The position numbers were made by a program, and so were the translations under genes. From Streptomyces hydrogenans (GTDB lineage: Bacteria; Actinomycetota; Actinomycetes; Streptomycetales; Streptomycetaceae), in NCBI RefSeq assembly GCF_014656075.1, contig NZ_BNBS01000014.1:33248-97247 (forward strand): a DNA stretch of 64,000 nt, in the 5' to 3' direction. The notes below the pieces were generated by a model that was not told the origin of the DNA, ran no database searches, and saw nothing but the letters and a program-made list of their open reading frames with translations. Within the stretch, counting starts at the first letter, position 1. Each line of letters opens with the position of its first letter. Below are positions 33,781 to 42,690 of this stretch, one piece after another.

Positions 33781-34776
33781 GTGCGCCGCCGAGCCAGCCT
33801 CGTCCTCCTCTCCTTCGCCGTCTTCTTCGCCGCCATGGCCCCCACCCTGCGCTGGTACGCCTTCCCCCGGCTGGCCAAGATCCCGCCGAACCAGTACCAG
33901 GAGGTGGTCCTGGAGGCCCGCCCCGCGACCCTCCTCGACTACGGCACCCTCAAGTCCCGCGAGGTCGAGAAGATCACCATCGTCCAGACCCTCAAGGGCA
34001 ACGTGGAGGAGTCGAAGCGGATCGAGGCCGGCACCGACCGCGACGTCGTCGTCTGGGACGGCCTCTCCTACGTCATGGGACCCGACGGCAAGATGGTGTC
34101 CAAGATCCCCGAGCGGTACGTCTTCGACGCCCACACCCAGGACCCCGTGAACGTGCCCGGAGAGATGGTCGACGGCGACCCGGTCAAGCGCGAGGGCATC
34201 GAGTTCAAATGGCCCTTCCTCACCGAGAAGCGCGACTACCTCTACTTCGACGCCCAGACCCGCACCTCGGCCCCCATCCACTACGCGGGCACCCGCACCT
34301 TCCGCGGCCTGGAGGTCTACTACTACGAGCAGACCATCCCCTGGACCCAGGTCCCCATGCCCAAGGCCATGCCCGTCGAGGGCATCACCCCCGAGGTCAT
34401 CGCCAGCACCGGCCTCACCCGCTGGTACACCACGAAGCGGATGTTCTGGGTCGAGCCCGTCACCGGAGCCCCCGTCAACGGCGAGGAGATCCACAAGGAG
34501 GAGCTCCGCGGCGCCAAGGCCCTGATGGGCACCGACACCCTCACCGTCTTCTCCGGCCACGTGAAGATGCGCGAGGACTACGTCGCCGACACCGTCGAGC
34601 TGGTCTCCGCCAACCGCACCACCGTCCTCCTCCTCGTCTCCCGGCTGCCCTGGACCTTCACCCTCCTCGCCCTGCTCCTGCTCGCCCTCGCGCTCTGGCT
34701 GGAGCACCGCTCCCGCCGCCCCGCCCCCGCCGCCGCCCCGAAGGCCGTCCCCGAGCCGGTCACCCCTCCCGTCTGA
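33781..34776 (+). CDS. DUF3068 domain membrane-anchored protein
   Basis: A 331-aa protein with an N-terminal membrane helix (LVLLSFAVFFAAMAPTL) and a C-terminal one (about 290-310), enclosing a large extracytoplasmic beta-rich domain. The family pattern PTLRWYAFPRLAKIPPNQYQ and GLEVYYYEQTIP are typical DUF3068 (PorA-like) segments. Its function in Streptomyces is unknown; the topology suggests an envelope protein. GTG start, 12 nt after the small membrane protein. Its 3' end overlaps the convergent hrpB gene by 17 nt. Confidence 0.87.
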   Translation: MRRRASLVLLSFAVFFAAMAPTLRWYAFPRLAKIPPNQYQEVVLEARPATLLDYGTLKSREVEKITIVQTLKGNVEESKRIEAGTDRDVVVWDGLSYVMGPDGKMVSKIPERYVFDAHTQDPVNVPGEMVDGDPVKREGIEFKWPFLTEKRDYLYFDAQTRTSAPIHYAGTRTFRGLEVYYYEQTIPWTQVPMPKAMPVEGITPEVIASTGLTRWYTTKRMFWVEPVTGAPVNGEEIHKEELRGAKALMGTDTLTVFSGHVKMREDYVADTVELVSANRTTVLLLVSRLPWTFTLLALLLLALALWLEHRSRRPAPAAAPKAVPEPVTPPV

Positions 34777-37315
34777 GCCGCGCGCTCGTGTGCCGGGTCG
34801 GCGCCGCGCCCGAGGGGTCCTCCGGCCACGGGTGCTTCGGGTACCGCCCCCGCAGCTCCGCCCGCACCGCCCGGTAGCCGTCCCGCCAGAACGACGCCAG
34901 GTCGGCGGTCACCGCCGCCGGCCGCCCGGCGGGGGAGAGCAGGTGCACCAGCACCGGCACCCCCGCCACCCGCGGCGTCTCGGCGAGACCGAACATCTCC
35001 TGGAGCTTCACCGCCAGCACCGGCCGCCCCTCGCCGTACGCCACCCGGATCCGCGATCCGCTCGGCACCTCGATCCGCTCCGGCGCCAGCTCGTCCAGCC
35101 GCCCCGCCTCACCCGTGGCCCACGGCAGCAGCCGCCGCAGCGCCTCCCCGGCGTCGATCCGCCCCAGGTCCGCCCGCCGCGCCGCCCGCGACAGCTCCGG
35201 CTCCAGCCACTCCCCGGCCCGCTCCACCAGAGCCTCCTCCGTCACGTCCGGCCAGGCCCCGCCGACCGCCCCGTGCAGGAACGCCAGCCGCTCCCGCAGC
35301 TCCACCGCCTCCCGCCCCCACCGCAGCAGCCCCGTCCCCTCTCTCCGCAGCCCGTCGAGCAGCGCCTCCCGCACCAGCGCCGGCTCGGCCCCCGCACCCA
35401 GCGGGCGGACGGTCAGCTCCACCGCCCCCAGCCGCTCCACGGACCGCGCGACCACGTCGCCGTCCTCCCAGCGCACCTCCTCACCCGCCCGGAACAGGTG
35501 CCCCGCCGCCTTCCGCGCCACGGCCTCGTCCACCACCGCCGCCAGCCGCACCCGCGCCGTGGCGTCCCGGGCCGTCCGGTCCGCCACCGCCACCGCCAGC
35601 CACGGCGCCGACCGCAGCCCCGAACCCTCCGCGAGCCGCGCCCCGCCACCGGACACCATCAGGTGCCCGCCCTGCTCCCGCGCCCGCGCCACCCGCTCCG
35701 GGAACGCCAGCGCCGTCACCACCCCCGCCACCGCGTCGTCCCCGGCCCGGCCCCCCGACCCGCGGCCCGCACCGTCGTCCTCCCCGTCCGAGGCGGCCGC
35801 CCGCTCCAGCCGCCGCACCTCCGCCTTCCACCGCGCCCCGTACGCGTCCCCGCCCCGGCGGGCCTCCCGCCAGGCCACCGCCAGATCGTCCCCGTACTCC
35901 CGGGGCGGCTCCTCGCTCAGCAGTGCCACCACCTCGGCCGCCCGCCGCGCGCCCACCTCCGCAGCCCCGTCGAGCAGCGCCCGCCCCAGCCGCGGATGCA
36001 CCCCGAGCCGAGCCATCCGCACCCCGCGCCCGGTCGCCTTCCCGGACCCGTCCACCGCCCCGATCGCCGCCAGCACCGCGCGGGCCGCCGACAGCGCCCC
36101 GGCCGGCGGCGCGTCGAGCAGCGCCAGCCCCTCCGCCGTCGGATCGCCCCAGCAGGCGGCCCGCAGCGCGAAGCCGGCCAGGTCCGCGATCCGGATCTCC
36201 GGCGCCGGGAACCGCGCCCGCCCGCTCTCCTCCGCCTCCGCCCAGCACCGGTACACCGTCCCCGGCGCCTCACGCCCCGAGCGCCCCGCCCGCTGCGTCG
36301 CCGCCGCGGCCGACACCGGCACCGTCGCCAGCGAGCCCAGCCCCCGGGCGTGGTCCATCCGCGGCTCCCGGGCCAGCCCCGCGTCCACCACCACCCGCAC
36401 CCCCGGCACCGTGAGGCTCGACTCCGCCACCGACGTCGACAGCACCACCCGCCGCCGTCCGTCCGGCCCCGCACCCCGCAGCACCGCGTCCTGCACCGCC
36501 GCCGGAGCCCGCCCGTGCAGCTGGAGCACCTCGGCGTCCACCCCGGCCAGGAGCCCCGCCGTCCGCGCGATCTCCCCGGTGCCGGGCAGGAAGCACAGGA
36601 CGTCGCCCTCGTGCCGCGCCAGCGCCTCCCGGACCGTCGCCGCCACGTGCCGCAGCAGCGCCGGATCCACCCAGGTGCCGTGCGCCGGCCGGATCCCCGA
36701 CGGCGGCGGCACGTGGACCACCGCGAAACCGTGCCCCTCGCCCTCGCTGCGCACCACCGGCGCCGGCCCGCCGCCCTCCTGCACGGTCAGCAGCCGCGCC
36801 CACGCCTCCGCGTCGCTGGTCGCCGAGGCCGCGACGACCCCCAGCTCCGGCCGCAGCGCGGCCCGCACGTCCACCAGGAACGCCAGGGCCGTGTCGGCGT
36901 CCAGGTGTCGCTCGTGACACTCGTCGAGCAGCACCACGTCCACCCCCGCCAGCTCCGGGTCCCGCTGGAGCCGCTGGAGGAGGAGGCCCGTCGTCACCAC
37001 CTCGACCCGCGTCGAGGGACCGGCCCGCCGCTCCCCGCGCACCGCGAAGCCGACCGTCCGCCCGACCTCCTCGCCCAGCAGCCACGCCATCCGCCCGGCC
37101 GCCGCCCGCACCGCCATCCGACGCGGCTCCGCCACCAGCACCCGCCGCTCCGGCCCGTCCCCTATGAGACCCGCGAGGGCCAGCGGCACGAGCGTGGTCT
37201 TGCCGGTGCCGGGCGGCGCGTGCAGCACCGCCGTGCCGCGCCCGTCGAGCGCGGCCAGCAGCTCGGGAACGGCATGCCGGACGGGAAGCAGATCGAGTAC
37301 GTCGTTTCGGATCAC
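34760..37315 (-). CDS. hrpB: ATP-dependent RNA helicase HrpB
   Basis: An 851-aa DEAH-box helicase of the HrpB family. Motif I is APPGTGKTTLVPLAL (about 33-47), motif II LLDECHERH (about 130), motif III ASATSD and motif VI QRAGRSGR. The helicase C-terminal region is followed by HA2/OB-like parts and the HrpB-specific tail with YPKHPWPEDP. E. coli HrpB is a putative RNA helicase without a defined substrate. GTG 37315 starts at the family N-terminus (VIRNDVLDLLPVRHAVPELL); the frame extends upstream through a terminator and is not plausible there. No regulation is visible. Confidence 0.92.
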   Translation of the reverse strand: MIRNDVLDLLPVRHAVPELLAALDGRGTAVLHAPPGTGKTTLVPLALAGLIGDGPERRVLVAEPRRMAVRAAAGRMAWLLGEEVGRTVGFAVRGERRAGPSTRVEVVTTGLLLQRLQRDPELAGVDVVLLDECHERHLDADTALAFLVDVRAALRPELGVVAASATSDAEAWARLLTVQEGGGPAPVVRSEGEGHGFAVVHVPPPSGIRPAHGTWVDPALLRHVAATVREALARHEGDVLCFLPGTGEIARTAGLLAGVDAEVLQLHGRAPAAVQDAVLRGAGPDGRRRVVLSTSVAESSLTVPGVRVVVDAGLAREPRMDHARGLGSLATVPVSAAAATQRAGRSGREAPGTVYRCWAEAEESGRARFPAPEIRIADLAGFALRAACWGDPTAEGLALLDAPPAGALSAARAVLAAIGAVDGSGKATGRGVRMARLGVHPRLGRALLDGAAEVGARRAAEVVALLSEEPPREYGDDLAVAWREARRGGDAYGARWKAEVRRLERAAASDGEDDGAGRGSGGRAGDDAVAGVVTALAFPERVARAREQGGHLMVSGGGARLAEGSGLRSAPWLAVAVADRTARDATARVRLAAVVDEAVARKAAGHLFRAGEEVRWEDGDVVARSVERLGAVELTVRPLGAGAEPALVREALLDGLRREGTGLLRWGREAVELRERLAFLHGAVGGAWPDVTEEALVERAGEWLEPELSRAARRADLGRIDAGEALRRLLPWATGEAGRLDELAPERIEVPSGSRIRVAYGEGRPVLAVKLQEMFGLAETPRVAGVPVLVHLLSPAGRPAAVTADLASFWRDGYRAVRAELRGRYPKHPWPEDPSGAAPTRHTSARLRREG

Positions 37316-37338
37316 GCACTCAGTCTCGTACGCGAAAG

Positions 37339-37372
37339 AAAAAAGGCGGGCCCGGTTATCCACAGGCCCGCC
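37339..37372 (-). terminator. Intrinsic terminator with U-tract after the methyltransferase
   Basis: On the reverse strand GGCGGGCC (37365-37372) pairs with GGCCCGCC (37345-37352), loop 12 nt, followed by TTTTTT (37344-37339). It lies 38 nt downstream of the methyltransferase stop. This is a canonical rho-independent terminator, uncommon in this GC-rich sequence. Confidence 0.88.
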
Positions 37373-37409
37373 CATAAGTACGACTGTCCGACCGATCGAC
37401 CGTGACGGG

Positions 37410-38249
37410 TCAGTCCTCGCGCTCGCACACGAAGATCGCCGTGCCCGGGATCAGGTTGCCCCGCAGCGGGGACCAGCCGCCCCACTCCTGGCCGTTCCAC
37501 GCCGGCCACTCGGGCTCGACCAGGTCCAGCAGTCGGAAGCCGCCCGCCACCACGTCCCGCACCCGGTCGCCCAGTGTGCGGTGGTGCTCCACGTACACCG
37601 CCCGCCCCGCCGCGTCCTGCTCGACGTACGGCGTGCGGTCGAAATAGGAGGCGGAGACCGACAGGCCCTCCGGCCCGGGCTCGTCCGGGAACGCCCAGCG
37701 GATCGGGTGCGTCACCGAGAACACCCAGCGTCCGCCGGGCCGCAGCACCCGGCGCACCTCGCGGAAGACCCGCACCGGATCGGCCACGAACGGCACCGCG
37801 CCGTAGGCCGAGCACGCCAGGTCGAAGGAGCCGTCGCGGAACGGCAGCGCCCCCGCGTCCGCCTCGACCAGCGGCACCTCCCCGCCGATCCGCAGGGCGT
37901 GCTGGAGCTGCCGGTGCGACAGGTCGAGCGCCACCGGCCGGGCGCCCCGCGCCGCCAGCCAGCGCGAGCACTGCGCGGCGCCCGCCCCGATCTCCAGGAC
38001 GTCGAGCCCCTTCAGTTCCTCCGCCGGCCCGAGCAGCCCGGCCTCGGCCTCGTCCAGGCCCTCCGGACCCCACACGAACCGGTCGTCGCCGAGGAAGGCG
38101 CCGTGGTCGTTCTGGTACTCGTCGGCGTTCCGGTCCCACCAGCCGCGGCTGGCCCGGCTGCTCTCCGCGTCGCCCGCGTCACGCCGGGTCGCCTCCGCCT
38201 CGTCCTCGTCCGTCTCGAAGCGGTCGTCCTGTTCGTACTCTTGGTTCAT
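37410..38249 (-). CDS. Class I SAM-dependent methyltransferase
   Basis: A 279-aa methyltransferase with Methyltransf_11-type domain. Motif I is LDVLEIGAGAAQCSRWLAARG (about 81-101), the acidic residue after beta2 is ALDLS, motif II-III VEADAGALPFRDGSFDLACSAYG, motif IV-V VFREVRRVLRPGGRWVFSVTHP. The first 40 residues are acidic and Asp/Glu-rich. Substrate is unknown; such proteins are often annotated as ubiquinone/menaquinone-like methyltransferases without proof. ATG start; divergent from rpsA. It ends in an intrinsic terminator with a U-tract. Confidence 0.88.
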   Translation of the reverse strand: MNQEYEQDDRFETDEDEAEATRRDAGDAESSRASRGWWDRNADEYQNDHGAFLGDDRFVWGPEGLDEAEAGLLGPAEELKGLDVLEIGAGAAQCSRWLAARGARPVALDLSHRQLQHALRIGGEVPLVEADAGALPFRDGSFDLACSAYGAVPFVADPVRVFREVRRVLRPGGRWVFSVTHPIRWAFPDEPGPEGLSVSASYFDRTPYVEQDAAGRAVYVEHHRTLGDRVRDVVAGGFRLLDLVEPEWPAWNGQEWGGWSPLRGNLIPGTAIFVCERED

Positions 38250-38371
38250 CTCGCCCGTCGATGTAGTTTGCGCTCAGTGCCGTGGAACGGCGGAGGCCCG
38301 CCGATGGCCTGCGGGCGGACACGAGTTGTGCCGGGTTCATGCGGTTCTGCCCCGGGTGCGCGCTTCGCGCA

Positions 38372-38400
38372 TTGACCCTGTCCGGCCGTCCCCGTATGCT
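38372..38400 (+). promoter_or_regulatory. rpsA promoter
   Basis: TTGACC (38372-38377) and TATGCT (38395-38400) are spaced exactly 17 bp, a near-consensus vegetative (HrdB-type) promoter. The start site should be near 38407, leaving a leader of about 188 nt. The 345 bp between the methyltransferase and rpsA hold only this promoter and the leader. Confidence 0.8.
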
Positions 38401-38479
38401 AAAGGTTGCGCTGCGGGCCTGCGCGCCTCAGACGGAGCAGGCCGCGCTCGCACCTGTTGCAGTCCCCTCGGTTCACGAG

Positions 38480-38503
38480 GCGCCTCCGTTCTCCGGAAGG
38501 CGC
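38480..38503 (+). promoter_or_regulatory. rpsA leader hairpin
   Basis: GCGCCTCCG and CGG-A-AGGCGC form a 9-bp stem with one bulged A in the untranslated leader about 92 nt before the start codon. In E. coli, S1 represses its own mRNA through leader hairpins; whether this hairpin does the same is inference. Translation starts without a well-placed RBS (GGAG is 11 nt from the ATG). Confidence 0.5.
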
Positions 38504-38594
38504 TTCATCGGCTGTCTGGCTTCTTCAGTGCGATACGGGCTCTCGGCGTAGCAGTACCTACGACTTTCTGTCCGTAACCGGAGCCCTTTCCCAC

Positions 38595-40106
38595 ATGACG
38601 AGCAGCACCGAGACCACCGCCACCAGCACCACCCCGCAGGTTGCGGTCAACGACATCGGTAACGAGGAAGCCTTCCTCGCCGCGATCGACGAGACGATCA
38701 AGTACTTCAACGACGGCGACATCGTCGACGGCGTCATCGTGAAGGTCGACCGGGACGAGGTCCTGCTCGACATCGGTTACAAGACCGAAGGTGTCATCCC
38801 GAGCCGCGAGCTCTCGATCAAGCACGATGTCGACCCCAACGAGGTCGTCAAGGTCGGCGACGAGATCGAGGCCCTGGTTCTCCAGAAGGAGGACAAGGAA
38901 GGCCGCCTGATCCTCTCGAAGAAGCGCGCCCAGTACGAGCGCGCCTGGGGCACCATCGAGAAGATCAAGGAAGAGGACGGCATCGTCACCGGTACCGTCA
39001 TCGAGGTCGTCAAGGGTGGTCTCATCCTCGACATCGGCCTCCGCGGCTTCCTCCCGGCCTCCCTGGTCGAGATGCGTCGCGTCCGCGACCTCCAGCCCTA
39101 CGTGGGCAAGGAGCTCGAGGCGAAGATCATCGAGCTGGACAAGAACCGCAACAACGTGGTCCTGTCCCGCCGCGCCTGGCTCGAGCAGACCCAGTCCGAG
39201 GTCCGCCAGACCTTCCTCACGACCCTCCAGAAGGGTCAGGTCCGCTCCGGCGTCGTGTCCTCGATCGTCAACTTCGGTGCCTTCGTGGACCTGGGTGGCG
39301 TCGACGGCCTCGTGCACGTCTCCGAGCTGTCCTGGAAGCACATCGACCACCCGTCCGAGGTTGTCGAGGTCGGCCAGGAGGTCACCGTCGAGGTTCTCGA
39401 CGTGGACATGGACCGCGAGCGTGTCTCCCTGTCGCTGAAGGCGACGCAGGAGGACCCGTGGCAGCAGTTCGCCCGCACCCACCAGATCGGCCAGGTCGTC
39501 CCCGGCAAGGTCACCAAGCTGGTTCCGTTCGGTGCGTTCGTCCGCGTCGACGAGGGCATCGAGGGTCTGGTCCACATCTCCGAGCTGGCCGAGCGCCACG
39601 TGGAGATCCCGGAGCAGGTCGTCCAGGTCAACGACGAGATCTTCGTCAAGGTCATCGACATCGACCTCGAGCGTCGCCGGATCTCGCTGTCCCTGAAGCA
39701 GGCCAACGAGTCCTTCGGTGCCGACCCGGCGTCGGTCGAGTTCGACCCGACCCTGTACGGCATGGCCGCGTCCTACGACGACCAGGGCAACTACATCTAC
39801 CCCGAGGGCTTCGACCCCGAGACCAACGACTGGCTCGAGGGCTACGAGACCCAGCGCGAGGCGTGGGAGGCCCAGTACGCCGAGGCGCAGGCTCGCTTCG
39901 AGCAGCACCAGGCGCAGGTCATCAAGTCCCGCGAGGCCGACGAGGCCGCCGCTGCCGAGGGCGCTGCCGCCCCGGCCGCCGGCAACGCCGGTGCGGGCAT
40001 CTCGGGTGGCTCCTACTCCTCGGAGTCGGACGACAACGCCGGCGCCCTGGCGTCGGACGAGGCCCTCGCCGCCCTGCGCGAGAAGCTGGCCGGCGGCCAG
40101 AGCTGA
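38595..40106 (+). CDS. rpsA: 30S ribosomal protein S1
   Basis: A 503-aa S1 protein with four S1/OB RNA-binding repeats (about 33-102, 120-186, 205-273, 290-360), recognisable by FNDGDIVDGVIVKVDRDEVLLDIGYKTEGVIP, GGLILDIGLRGFLPASL, VNFGAFVDLGGVDGLVHVSELSW and VPFGAFVRVDEGIEGLVHISEL. The C-terminal 100 residues are acidic and Ala/Glu/Gln-rich, as usual in actinobacterial S1. It helps the ribosome bind mRNA. The ATG at 38595 matches the family N-terminus (MTSSTETTA). Strong promoter, structured leader and strong terminator fit a highly expressed gene, and codon use is less extreme than that of neighbours. Confidence 0.96.
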   Translation: MTSSTETTATSTTPQVAVNDIGNEEAFLAAIDETIKYFNDGDIVDGVIVKVDRDEVLLDIGYKTEGVIPSRELSIKHDVDPNEVVKVGDEIEALVLQKEDKEGRLILSKKRAQYERAWGTIEKIKEEDGIVTGTVIEVVKGGLILDIGLRGFLPASLVEMRRVRDLQPYVGKELEAKIIELDKNRNNVVLSRRAWLEQTQSEVRQTFLTTLQKGQVRSGVVSSIVNFGAFVDLGGVDGLVHVSELSWKHIDHPSEVVEVGQEVTVEVLDVDMDRERVSLSLKATQEDPWQQFARTHQIGQVVPGKVTKLVPFGAFVRVDEGIEGLVHISELAERHVEIPEQVVQVNDEIFVKVIDIDLERRRISLSLKQANESFGADPASVEFDPTLYGMAASYDDQGNYIYPEGFDPETNDWLEGYETQREAWEAQYAEAQARFEQHQAQVIKSREADEAAAAEGAAAPAAGNAGAGISGGSYSSESDDNAGALASDEALAALREKLAGGQS

Positions 40107-40143
40107 ACAGGCTCACCGCTGAGCAGCGCTAGTCGCTAGCACA

Positions 40144-40181
40144 ACCGGGGCCCGCTCCCTCCCGGGGGAGCGGGCCCCGGT
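40144..40181 (+). terminator. rpsA terminator
   Basis: A perfect 16-bp inverted repeat, arms 40144-40159 and 40166-40181, loop 6 nt, 38 nt after the rpsA stop. Confidence 0.87.
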
Positions 40182-40270
40182 CGCGTTCTCCGGCGAGGAC
40201 CGGAGCCCGGCCGGGAATGACCTTGCGCCCCGGGACGTTCTTCCATGAGACGCGAGGAGGAGCGGTAACC

Positions 40271-41209
40271 GTGCTTGATCCCCAGGATTTGTACGAGTGG
40301 GACGCCAAGGGCCTGGCCGTGGTGGACCTGGCCCTGGCACAGGAGTCGACCGGGCTGGTCATGCTCTACCACTTCGACGGCTACATCGACGCGGGAGAGA
40401 CCGGCGAGCAGATCGTCGAGCGCGTGCTCGACACCCTGCCGAACCAGGTGGTCGCCCGCTTCGACCACGACCGACTGGTGGACTACCGGGCCCGCCGCCC
40501 GCTGCTGACCTTCCGGCGCGACCGCTGGACCGAGTACGAGACGCCCGCCCTGGAGGTCCGGCTCGTCCAGGACGCCACCGGCGCCCCCTTCCTCGTGCTG
40601 ACCGGCCCCGAGCCGGACGTCGAGTGGGAGCGCTTCGCCGCCGCCGTCGGCCAGATCGTCGAACGGCTCGGCGTACGGCTCGCGGTCAACTTCCACGGCA
40701 TCCCCATGGGCGTGCCGCACACCCGGCCCGTCGGCCTCACCCCGCACGGCAACCGCACCGACCTCATGCCCGGCCACCGCAGCCCCTTCGACGAGGCCCA
40801 GGTGCCCGGCAGCGCCGAGTCCCTCATCGAGTTCCGCCTCACCGAGGCCGGCTTCGACACCCTCGGCGTGGCCGCCCACGTGCCGCACTACGTCGCCCGG
40901 TCCCCCTACCCGGACGCGGCGCTCACCGCCCTGGAGGCCGTCACCGCCGCCACCGGACTGGTCCTCCCCGGCGTCGCCCACGCGCTGCGCACCGAGGCCC
41001 GCCGCACCCAGACGGAGATCGACCGCCAGATCGGCGAGGGTGACGAGGAGCTGGTCACCCTGGTCCAGGGCCTTGAGCACCAGTACGACGCGATGGCCGG
41101 CGCGGAGACCCGCGGCAGCCTGGTCGCCGAGCCCGTCGACCTGCCCTCGGCCGACGAGCTGGGCCGCGAGTTCGAGCGCTTCCTCGCCGAACGGGAGGGC
41201 GACGCCTGA
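40271..41209 (+). CDS. PAC2 family protein
   Basis: A 312-aa PAC2 (proteasome assembly chaperone 2) family protein, common in Actinobacteria. Conserved segments are [39 protein letters not shown] and [16 protein letters not shown] 40271 is chosen because aggagg lies upstream and the family N-terminus [10 protein letters not shown] follows; the in-frame ATG at 40217 would add 18 atypical residues. The role in bacteria is not established; eukaryotic PAC2 assists proteasome assembly, and Streptomyces has a 20S proteasome. The putative coaE promoter overlaps its stop codon. Confidence 0.87.
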   Translation: MLDPQDLYEWDAKGLAVVDLALAQESTGLVMLYHFDGYIDAGETGEQIVERVLDTLPNQVVARFDHDRLVDYRARRPLLTFRRDRWTEYETPALEVRLVQDATGAPFLVLTGPEPDVEWERFAAAVGQIVERLGVRLAVNFHGIPMGVPHTRPVGLTPHGNRTDLMPGHRSPFDEAQVPGSAESLIEFRLTEAGFDTLGVAAHVPHYVARSPYPDAALTALEAVTAATGLVLPGVAHALRTEARRTQTEIDRQIGEGDEELVTLVQGLEHQYDAMAGAETRGSLVAEPVDLPSADELGREFERFLAEREGDA

Positions 41210-41233
41210 CCCGGCGGAGCCAGGGCCTAAGCT
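41206..41233 (+). promoter_or_regulatory. Candidate leaderless promoter of coaE
   Basis: CTGACC (41206-41211) and TAAGCT (41228-41233) are 16 bp apart, and the -10 ends 7 nt before the coaE ATG. The -35 overlaps the stop codon of the PAC2 gene. Confidence 0.5.
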
Positions 41234-41240
41234 GCCGCCC

Positions 41241-41846
41241 ATGCTGAAGGTGGGCCTGACCGGCGGAATCGGCGCCGGCAAGAGTGAGGTGTCGCGGCTG
41301 CTCGTCTCCTACGGGGCCGTGCTGATCGACGCGGACCGGATCGCCCGCGAGGTCGTCGAACCGGGCACCCCGGGCCTCGCGGCGGTCGTGGCCGCCTTCG
41401 GGGACGGCGTCCTGACCGGCGACGGCACCCTGGACCGGCCGAAGCTGGGCTCCATCGTCTTCGCCGACCCGGAGCGGCTGGCCACGCTGAACGCGATCGT
41501 CCACCCGCTCGTCGGCGCCCGGTCGGCCGAGCTGGAGAGCGCCGCGGGCCCCGGGGACGTGGTGATCCACGACGTGCCCCTGCTGACCGAGAACGGCCTC
41601 GCGTCCCTCTACGACCTCGTGGTCGTCGTCGACGCCTCGCCCGAGACCCAGCTCGACCGGCTGGTCCGGCTCCGGGGCATGGCCGAAGCGGAGGCTAAGG
41701 CCCGCATGGCCGCGCAGGCCACCCGCGCGGACCGGCTGGAGATCGCCGACCTCGTGATCGACAACGACGGCCCGCTGGACGCCCTGGAACCCCAGGTGCG
41801 CGAGGTCTGGGACGAGCTGACGCGGCGGACGGCCGACCGCGCCTGA
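41241..41846 (+). CDS. coaE: Dephospho-CoA kinase
   Basis: A 201-aa P-loop kinase catalysing the last step of coenzyme A synthesis (dephospho-CoA + ATP to CoA). Walker A is [16 protein letters not shown] (about 6-21); the family motif [19 protein letters not shown] and [13 protein letters not shown] follow, with the lid helix [21 protein letters not shown]. Compact bacterial length without the extra domain seen in mycobacterial CoaE. The ATG at 41241 starts directly at the family N-terminus. No Shine-Dalgarno sequence, but a -10 box is 7 nt upstream. Confidence 0.95.
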   Translation: MLKVGLTGGIGAGKSEVSRLLVSYGAVLIDADRIAREVVEPGTPGLAAVVAAFGDGVLTGDGTLDRPKLGSIVFADPERLATLNAIVHPLVGARSAELESAAGPGDVVIHDVPLLTENGLASLYDLVVVVDASPETQLDRLVRLRGMAEAEAKARMAAQATRADRLEIADLVIDNDGPLDALEPQVREVWDELTRRTADRA

Positions 41847-41902
41847 ACCCCGGCACACCCCGTTCGGTGTTCCGGGACCGGATCGTGGGAAGGATGCAGT
41901 TC

Positions 41903-42271
41903 ATGGCCGAGAGAAATCCGGAGACGCACGTCATCGACTTCCGAGCCGCCGAGCAGCTGCTGGCCGCGCGGGATCCGCGTGGTGCCGTGAAACTGCTGGA
42001 CTCGGTCATCGCCGAGCACCCGGAGAACACCGCGGCCCGCCTGCTGCGGGCGCGGGCCTTCTTCGCCGCCGCCCAGCTGCGGCCCGCGCAGCTGGAGTTC
42101 GAGCTGGTGCTGGAGCGCGAGCCGGACAACGCCTTCGCGCACTTCGCCCTCGCCCGCACCCTCCAGCGCTCCGGGCAGGACGCGCAGGCCACCCGGCACT
42201 TCCGCCTGGCCGCGGCGCTCGACCCCCGGCCCGAGTACGTACGGGCCGCCGGTTTCGGCACCGAGGACTGA
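41903..42271 (+). CDS. Small tetratricopeptide-repeat protein
   Basis: A 122-aa protein with about three TPR-like helical pairs (AAEQLLAARDPRGAVKLLDSVIAEHPENTAARLLRARAFF, then AQLRPAQLEFELVLEREPDNAFAHFALARTLQ and the following pair). No signal peptide, so a cytoplasmic adaptor is likely. ATG 41903 is 9 nt after GGAAGG; an upstream GTG at 41867 would add 12 residues. It follows coaE by 56 nt and is probably in the same transcription unit. Partner proteins are unknown. Confidence 0.82.
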   Translation: MAERNPETHVIDFRAAEQLLAARDPRGAVKLLDSVIAEHPENTAARLLRARAFFAAAQLRPAQLEFELVLEREPDNAFAHFALARTLQRSGQDAQATRHFRLAAALDPRPEYVRAAGFGTED

Positions 42272-42289
42272 CCGCGACACGGCGGGGGC

Positions 42290-42598
42290 TCAGGGCTCCC
42301 GGCCGTCGGGGTCCCGGGTGCCGCGACCCCGGGGGGCCCGGTCGCCGTGGTCCGGCTCGTACGGGGGGATGTCGCGGCCCGGCTGCCAGTGCGGGCCCTG
42401 CCGCAGATGGCGCAGGACCATCGACATGTCGACCGCGACCACCAGGAACAGCACCCCGCAGGCCACCGCCCAGCCGGGGCGGCCCACCAGTACGAAGACC
42501 ACCGTGCCGAAGACCGCCCACACCATTCCCCAGGCACTCAGCCAGAACCGCAGCCGCAGTGCGCTGCGCGCGGTGGCCGGTTCGCTACCGGTACGCAT
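42290..42598 (-). CDS. DUF6343 family small membrane protein
   Basis: A 102-aa protein with two adjoining hydrophobic helices (about 21-57) and a polar C-terminus QGPHWQPGRDIPPYEPDHGD. The opening EPATARSALRLRFWLSAWGMVWAVFG and the PGRD-PPYEPD motif match what I recall of the actinobacterial DUF6343 family, whose function is unknown. ATG 42598 has GGAGAAGG at good spacing; the frame extends 48 nt further upstream without an RBS. Convergent with the TPR gene. Confidence 0.8.
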   Translation of the reverse strand: MRTGSEPATARSALRLRFWLSAWGMVWAVFGTVVFVLVGRPGWAVACGVLFLVVAVDMSMVLRHLRQGPHWQPGRDIPPYEPDHGDRAPRGRGTRDPDGREP

Positions 42599-42690
42599 GA
42601 CGGCGCCTTCTCCCGTCGGATCCCACCTGTCGGGCACTTCCAGCATGTACCCGCCCGGGGGCGAAGGGAACGGCGCGGTGCCGCCGCGGC

